From Planctomycetota bacterium (lineage in GTDB: Bacteria; Planctomycetota; Planctomycetia; Gemmatales; Gemmataceae), in NCBI GenBank assembly GCA_026692965.1, contig JAPLNF010000294.1:1-34421 (forward strand): a DNA stretch of 34,421 bases, written 5' to 3'. Of this stretch, positions 30,589 to 34,421 are shown piece after piece. Position numbers and translations under genes: made by a program. Each line of letters opens with the position of its first letter. The stretch's first letter is position 1. The notes beneath the pieces are model-generated. The model made no database searches. It was not told the DNA's origin and saw nothing but the letters and a program-made list of their open reading frames with translations.

Positions 30589-31858
30589 ACTTGGTAATCC
30601 CCGGCCTTGCAACTTCTGGCATGGGCATCATTCCCAATTCGTATTTTGCAGGTGTAAGATCTTCCTTTGAATTCCATGCCATATCCCATGTAATTAATTT
30701 ACCTGTATAAGTTGCCATCCTACCCATGATAGCCATCAAGGTGCTTTGGCACATCCATTCCCCATCATTAATGGGTTTGCCAGCCCTAATGCTAGCAAAA
30801 AGTTCGTTGTGTTCATTTTGATACATGTCGTCCTGTGGTCGCTTTTTCATAGTCCAAGGATTCTTGCCCTTGATCTGATGCTTCATAACATCGCAAGTTC
30901 CCTGTGTACCCATGAGATAATCATTTACCTCATTAAAACAACCATCTTGCTGACGAGTGTAACTAAAGGCTTTAGCACCATTTTTCCATTCATAAACAAC
31001 AGCATGGTGATCAAAGATATGGCCAAAATCAGTAGAGACCCGAACCTGCCTACCCCCAAGTCCCATCGCAGAAATCGGTGGCTCATCCTTCATAGCCCAC
31101 ATGCATTTATCAAGGCTATGAATATGCTGCTCGACAATATGATCACCACTCAACCAAGTAAAATAAAGCCAATTACGAAGCTGCCATTCCATGTCCGACC
31201 ATTCAGGTTCTCGTTTTCTATGCCATAAGCCACCAACAACATAATTGGTGTGCATTGCAACAATATCACCAATCTGCCCCTCGTGAATGCGTGTCATAGT
31301 TTCGCGTTTACCGAAGTGATATCTCCAGCAAAGACCAGAAACAACGGCCAGATTTTTGATTTTAGCTTGTTTGCAAGATTCCAAAACGGAACGCACCCCA
31401 GTGGAATCAACAGCAACAGGTTTTTCAGCAAAAACATGTTTACCTTTTTCAATCGCATATTTAATTTGCTGTGCACGAAAATGAGGAGGGGTGGTAAGCA
31501 AAACAACATCAACACCACTATCGATAACCTTTTTGTAAGCATCGAACCCAAGAAACTTTTTATCGCCTACATTAATCTTACCCGCAAGTTCTTTATCTTT
31601 ATTAAAACTATTCAAGCTTCCTTCAAGTCTATCCCCAAACATATCTCCCATTGCATGAAGAGAAACAGCTTTATCCGCACGCAAAGCTTGAGCAGCAGCA
31701 CCAGACCCGCGCCCTCCACACCCAACCAAGCCGATTTTTAAAACATCGCTCCCTTGTGCATAAACACCGCCAGAAACAATGGGTAAAGCAGATAGTGCAA
31801 CAGCGCCCGCCTTTAAAAAATCTCTTCGAGGGGCAACCGACCTTTTAGGAGTAGCCAT
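30581..31858 (-). CDS. Twin-arginine-exported Gfo/Idh/MocA family oxidoreductase
   Basis: The protein is 425 residues. The N-terminus is a Tat signal: R-R-D-F-L-K-A-G (11-18) and a hydrophobic A-V-A-L-S-A-L-P stretch, with likely cleavage near A-Q at about 34-35. The Rossmann domain then starts with I-G-L-V-G-C-G-G-R-G (42-51), and the family E-K-P motif is in F-A-E-K-P-V-A (about 143-149). The C-terminal half has the usual sugar-binding sheet with conserved His and Trp residues. Such enzymes oxidise or isomerise sugars or cyclitols with NAD(P), and are exported in planctomycetes with the cofactor already bound. AAGGAAG precedes the ATG. The overlap with ftr suggests co-translation. Confidence 0.9.
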   Translation of the reverse strand: MATPKRSVAPRRDFLKAGAVALSALPIVSGGVYAQGSDVLKIGLVGCGGRGSGAAAQALRADKAVSLHAMGDMFGDRLEGSLNSFNKDKELAGKINVGDKKFLGFDAYKKVIDSGVDVVLLTTPPHFRAQQIKYAIEKGKHVFAEKPVAVDSTGVRSVLESCKQAKIKNLAVVSGLCWRYHFGKRETMTRIHEGQIGDIVAMHTNYVVGGLWHRKREPEWSDMEWQLRNWLYFTWLSGDHIVEQHIHSLDKCMWAMKDEPPISAMGLGGRQVRVSTDFGHIFDHHAVVYEWKNGAKAFSYTRQQDGCFNEVNDYLMGTQGTCDVMKHQIKGKNPWTMKKRPQDDMYQNEHNELFASIRAGKPINDGEWMCQSTLMAIMGRMATYTGKLITWDMAWNSKEDLTPAKYELGMMPMPEVARPGITKFV

Positions 31859-32005
31859 TTTATCTTCCTTTACGAAAACAAACTTAAATCAATCAGTAAA
31901 ACCATGAATACAATGGATTAAAAGCGCTCGCAACATTTTTTTAGCAATTAATCACCCTAAACTAACATATGAATAGGGTTTTACCATAACATCTTACGGT
32001 TGGTC

Positions 32006-32034
32006 TTGACATAAAAACTCAATTTGAATAACGA
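32006..32034 (+). promoter_or_regulatory. Candidate promoter for the methyltransferase gene
   Basis: A perfect TTGACA (32006-32011) is followed after 17 bases by TAACGA (32029-32034), a poor -10. The start codon is 55 bases further on. It lies in the 231-base divergent region between the Gfo/Idh/MocA gene and the methyltransferase gene. Confidence 0.35.
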
Positions 32035-32089
32035 AAGGTTAGTGTGTGTGAATTAAAGCAAGATAAATGCTTAAGTTAGAAGATAAATC

Positions 32090-32929
32090 ATGCAGGAAAG
32101 CTTTACGGAATTAGAATCAGAAGATTACCCTGTATCTATTCCATTTCCTGGAACGAATAGGACTTGGGGAAACCAAGAACTGATCAACAGCATTTTTTGG
32201 AAAGAATCGTTAAGAAAGCCAAATAAAGAGAATGAATTGCCCAAGGCGGGTTCACCAGAATGGTTTATGCAAGCAGAAAAACTACGCTACTCGCATTACG
32301 GAAAATGGGTTCCAAAACTCCTCGAATTTAACAAACATACAGGCGAAAGAATTCTTTGTATAGGTTCTGGACTTGGAACAGACTGGATTCAATACGCCAT
32401 AAATGGTGCAGAAGTTTGGGTAACCACAACCAAAGATGCCCACGACGATATAATCAGACAAAACTTCCAATCAAGAAATCTTACCTTTAATCTTAGAAAA
32501 TTATCCAAGCAGGGTATTCTATTTGCTAACTCCAGCTTTGATGTGGTTTTATTGAATGACTTTTGCAAAGAAGAAATTACCCACGAACATCTTAGTTCAG
32601 AAATACAACGCGTACTAAAGCCAGGTGGAAAACTGCTCTCCCTTTCCCAATCTCTTTTTAACATAAGTTATTTTCTAAAGAAAGTTTTTCCTGCCATTGG
32701 AAGCCAAAATCAGCAGGAAAACAACTTTTATACTGCCACAGAACTTAAGAATATTTTCGCTTTTTGCCAAGAATCCAGAGTGCACAAAAGGCACCTGCAA
32801 CGAAATGATCTTCCTCCCTTATTCCGATGGATCCCTATCCCTCTGATCGAACGACTCGTAGGCAAACATTTGATATTCAAAGGATTTAAACCACTCTCTC
32901 AAGCAATTCCTATTTTACAAGCCGCCTAA
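32090..32929 (+). CDS. Class I SAM-dependent methyltransferase
   Basis: The protein is 279 residues. Motif I is R-I-L-C-I-G-S-G-L-G-T-D (about 86-97), the SAM-binding glycine loop. S-F-D-V-V-L-L-N-D (about 147-155) is the motif IV strand, and I-Q-R-V-L-K-P-G-G-K-L-L-S is the late motif of UbiE/COQ5-like enzymes. The N-terminal 80 residues are not recognisable and include a W-F-x-x-x-x-x-x-R-Y-S-H-Y-G-K-W segment that is seen in some methyltransferases acting on lipids or glycans. The substrate is unknown. It is followed by a DUF488 gene 50 bases later on the same strand. Confidence 0.84.
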   Translation: MQESFTELESEDYPVSIPFPGTNRTWGNQELINSIFWKESLRKPNKENELPKAGSPEWFMQAEKLRYSHYGKWVPKLLEFNKHTGERILCIGSGLGTDWIQYAINGAEVWVTTTKDAHDDIIRQNFQSRNLTFNLRKLSKQGILFANSSFDVVLLNDFCKEEITHEHLSSEIQRVLKPGGKLLSLSQSLFNISYFLKKVFPAIGSQNQQENNFYTATELKNIFAFCQESRVHKRHLQRNDLPPLFRWIPIPLIERLVGKHLIFKGFKPLSQAIPILQAA

Positions 32930-32979
32930 TTTCAAATATCATAAATTCAATTACAAGTAATTTTCTTCGATAGAAAACC

Positions 32980-33582
32980 ATGGCAGCATTTACTGTTGGA
33001 CATTCCGTATTAAGCCTTGAAGATTTCTTCAGTTTACTTCGCATGCACAAAATCAAAACGCTTGTAGATGTGCGTAGCGTTCCGTTCAGTCCACGAAACC
33101 CACAATTCAATCGCACTGAAATTGACCATTCTCTTACAAAGGCGGGATTCAATTATCACTTCATGGGGGATACTTTAGGTGGCCGCCCCTTTGACGAATC
33201 GCATTATCATGAAAACGGTATCGCCAACTATCTCGCAGTACGAGAAAGTAAATCTTTTTCGGACGCACTTGCAAAATTTATGACTTGGGCAAAAGAAGAA
33301 AATGCAGCATTAATGTGCGGTGAAGAAGACCCAATAACCTGCCACCGGGCATTAATGATTACGCCGGCTCTTGCTAAATTAAACGTTTTCCCAAGCCATA
33401 TCCGCAAAGAAGGTGTTATCGAAACGCATCGGATGTTTATTCTGCGAACATCGATGCAAGCAAAAATCCTAAAAACCCCGCAACTACCATCCTTATTTTC
33501 TGATGATACAGAAGAGCGTTTATTCGAAGATGCAGTTGAAAAATTGGCAAAAAGATATGCTTACCGAAGAGCAGATGAATAA
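32980..33582 (+). CDS. DUF488 family protein
   Basis: The protein is 200 residues. The DUF488 pattern is complete: V-G-H-S near the start, L-V-D-V-R-S-V-P-F-S (28-37), P-Q-F-N, and then L-M-C-G-E-E-D-P-I-T-C-H-R near residues 110-122 with two cysteines. The family has no established activity. The conserved Cys-x8-Cys-His-Arg block suggests a catalytic or metal-binding site. It ends three bases from the convergent rRNA methyltransferase gene, with no separate terminator visible. Confidence 0.88.
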   Translation: MAAFTVGHSVLSLEDFFSLLRMHKIKTLVDVRSVPFSPRNPQFNRTEIDHSLTKAGFNYHFMGDTLGGRPFDESHYHENGIANYLAVRESKSFSDALAKFMTWAKEENAALMCGEEDPITCHRALMITPALAKLNVFPSHIRKEGVIETHRMFILRTSMQAKILKTPQLPSLFSDDTEERLFEDAVEKLAKRYAYRRADE

Positions 33583-33585
33583 ATC

Positions 33586-34421
33586 TTACAGATCAAAAAG
33601 GTAAAGCTTGCAAGGGATTGCGCCATTAAAAAGACGTATTGTTTTTTGTGGCGTCATCTTCATTTCATTTAATGCATGAACATACCCGGTCATGACAGCC
33701 AATTTCCATCCAGAAAAACGGGCTTTGGCAACCGAAGCAATTAAACGATAGACATCAGCAACGCCTTCTTCTTGATCTAAACGAATTCCGTAAGGGGGAT
33801 TCAAAAACAAAATGCCAGTTGTACCAGGAATTGGTTTTATATTTTCGAAATCTTCTTTTCGAAAATCAATCAGATGTCCAACCCCAGCAGCTCCTGCATT
33901 ATCCTTGCAAGCACGCAGGGAATCTCCTCTTAAATCTGAACCAATAACATTAAGTTCTGGAATAATTTTGACCTGATTTCGAATTTGGTTACGGATATCA
34001 ATGAAAAGGGATTGTTCAAAATCCACCCAACCTTGAAAGCCGAATTTCTTACGGGTTAAGCCTGGTGCCCTTTCAGTTGCAAGAGTTGCAGCTTCGATAG
34101 GCAAAGTTCCGGAACCACACATGGGATCCCAAAAAGTCTGAGAAGAATTCCAGCCAGCCAAATGAATTAGGCCTGCAGCCAAAGCCTCGTTAAGAGGAGC
34201 TTTCCACTGCTTTGGCCTGTACCCGCGCTTATGAAGCGAATCACCGGAACTATCCAGACTGATTACGCCATGGTTATTGCTGAGATGGAAGTTAATTTTA
34301 ACCAGAGGGTTTTCCTTGTCAACGGAAGGCCTTCTACCAACCTTCTCAACGAACTGGTCACAAATCGCATCTTTTATTTTTTGGGAGGTAAACTGGCTAT
34401 GGGTCAAATTAGAATCACGAA
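33586..34421 (-). CDS. RlmL-like 23S rRNA guanine-N2 methyltransferase, C-terminal part (runs off right edge)
   Basis: About 278 residues are visible and the frame stays open to the window edge, so the N-terminal THUMP domain is missing. The TTG at 34407 is only the first start-like codon in the frame and is not the real start, since family sequence (R-D-S-N-L-T-H-S-Q) runs across it. The catalytic domain shows H-K-R-G-Y-R, F-W-D-P-M-C-G-S-G-T-L-P-I-E-A-A (SAM-binding motif I) and the base-amine N-P-P-Y motif in F-L-N-P-P-Y-G-I. These place it in the UPF0020/RlmL group, which makes m2G on 23S rRNA. It may instead be a related tRNA enzyme. Confidence 0.88.
   Translation of the reverse strand, partial: RDSNLTHSQFTSQKIKDAICDQFVEKVGRRPSVDKENPLVKINFHLSNNHGVISLDSSGDSLHKRGYRPKQWKAPLNEALAAGLIHLAGWNSSQTFWDPMCGSGTLPIEAATLATERAPGLTRKKFGFQGWVDFEQSLFIDIRNQIRNQVKIIPELNVIGSDLRGDSLRACKDNAGAAGVGHLIDFRKEDFENIKPIPGTTGILFLNPPYGIRLDQEEGVADVYRLIASVAKARFSGWKLAVMTGYVHALNEMKMTPQKTIRLFNGAIPCKLYLFDL

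Noticed and set aside
1-34421. CRISPR arrays, insertion sequences, phage genes, tRNA or rRNA genes
   Set aside because: Reading by eye found no regular repeat arrays, transposase motifs or cloverleaf sequences. A tRNA scan was not possible, so a missed tRNA cannot be excluded.

Overview
The window looks like ordinary chromosome from an AT-rich member of the Planctomycetota, plausibly a Gemmata-like freshwater lineage. This assignment is an inference from gene content and not from a marker-gene tree. The clues are a zinc-ribbon protein of the planctomycete MJ0042 type, a secreted PQQ/BamB-like propeller protein opening with W-x-G-F-L-G-P, a twin-arginine Gfo/Idh/MocA oxidoreductase, a DUF2760-Hsp70 gene pair, tetrahydromethanopterin-linked C1 genes in a bacterial context, and a hopanoid operon. 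I see no CRISPR array, insertion sequence, phage gene, tRNA or rRNA.

Layout. 1-1271 (minus): two McsA-like zinc/UVR proteins upstream of mcsB, which runs off the left edge. 1444-8646 (plus): a secreted propeller protein, a YbaK-type deacylase, a broken miaA, an FHA protein, and a frameshifted replicative dnaE. 8633-9894 (minus): a polyprenol-phosphate glycosyltransferase translationally coupled to an Ogt-type DNA repair methyltransferase. 10005-12212 (plus): a zinc-ribbon membrane protein and a YifB/ComM ATPase. 12214-12967 (minus): a frameshifted short-chain dehydrogenase. 13076-16463 (plus): DUF2760 + Hsp70, then a DUF6580 membrane protein overlapping a YciI-like protein. 16496-20135 (minus): maoC-like, gltX, a pfkB-family kinase and thpR in line. 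20272-22389 (plus): a cysteine-desulfurase-like PLP enzyme and a stand-alone E2-type acyltransferase. 22450-23463 (minus): a sigma-70 family factor. 23797-31858 (minus): Gfo/Idh/MocA oxidoreductase, ftr/fhcD, fhcC, then hpnA, shc, hpnH, hpnG. 32090-33582 (plus): a methyltransferase and a DUF488 protein. 33586 to the right edge (minus): an RlmL-like rRNA methyltransferase lacking its N-terminus.

How the genes work together. hpnA-shc-hpnH-hpnG form one functional block. Shc cyclises squalene to hopene, HpnH attaches the adenosyl group, HpnG removes adenine, and HpnA is a side-chain/sugar epimerase-type enzyme. The squalene-making genes are not in the window. fhcC and ftr belong to formyl transfer in the H4MPT C1 pathway, and their partners fhcA and fhcB are absent here. 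The McsA pair plus McsB belong to arginine-phosphorylation proteostasis, and DUF2760-Hsp70 looks like a second, chaperone-based module.

The most striking anomaly is that three conserved genes within about 9.6 kb (miaA, dnaE, a short-chain dehydrogenase) are interrupted by small indels. dnaE is normally essential, so sequence or assembly error is the first explanation, with real gene decay second. I found no convincing undescribed system. The best leads are the tandem McsA paralogues, the lipoyl-less acyltransferase, the DUF2760-Hsp70 pair and the C1/hopanoid neighbourhood.
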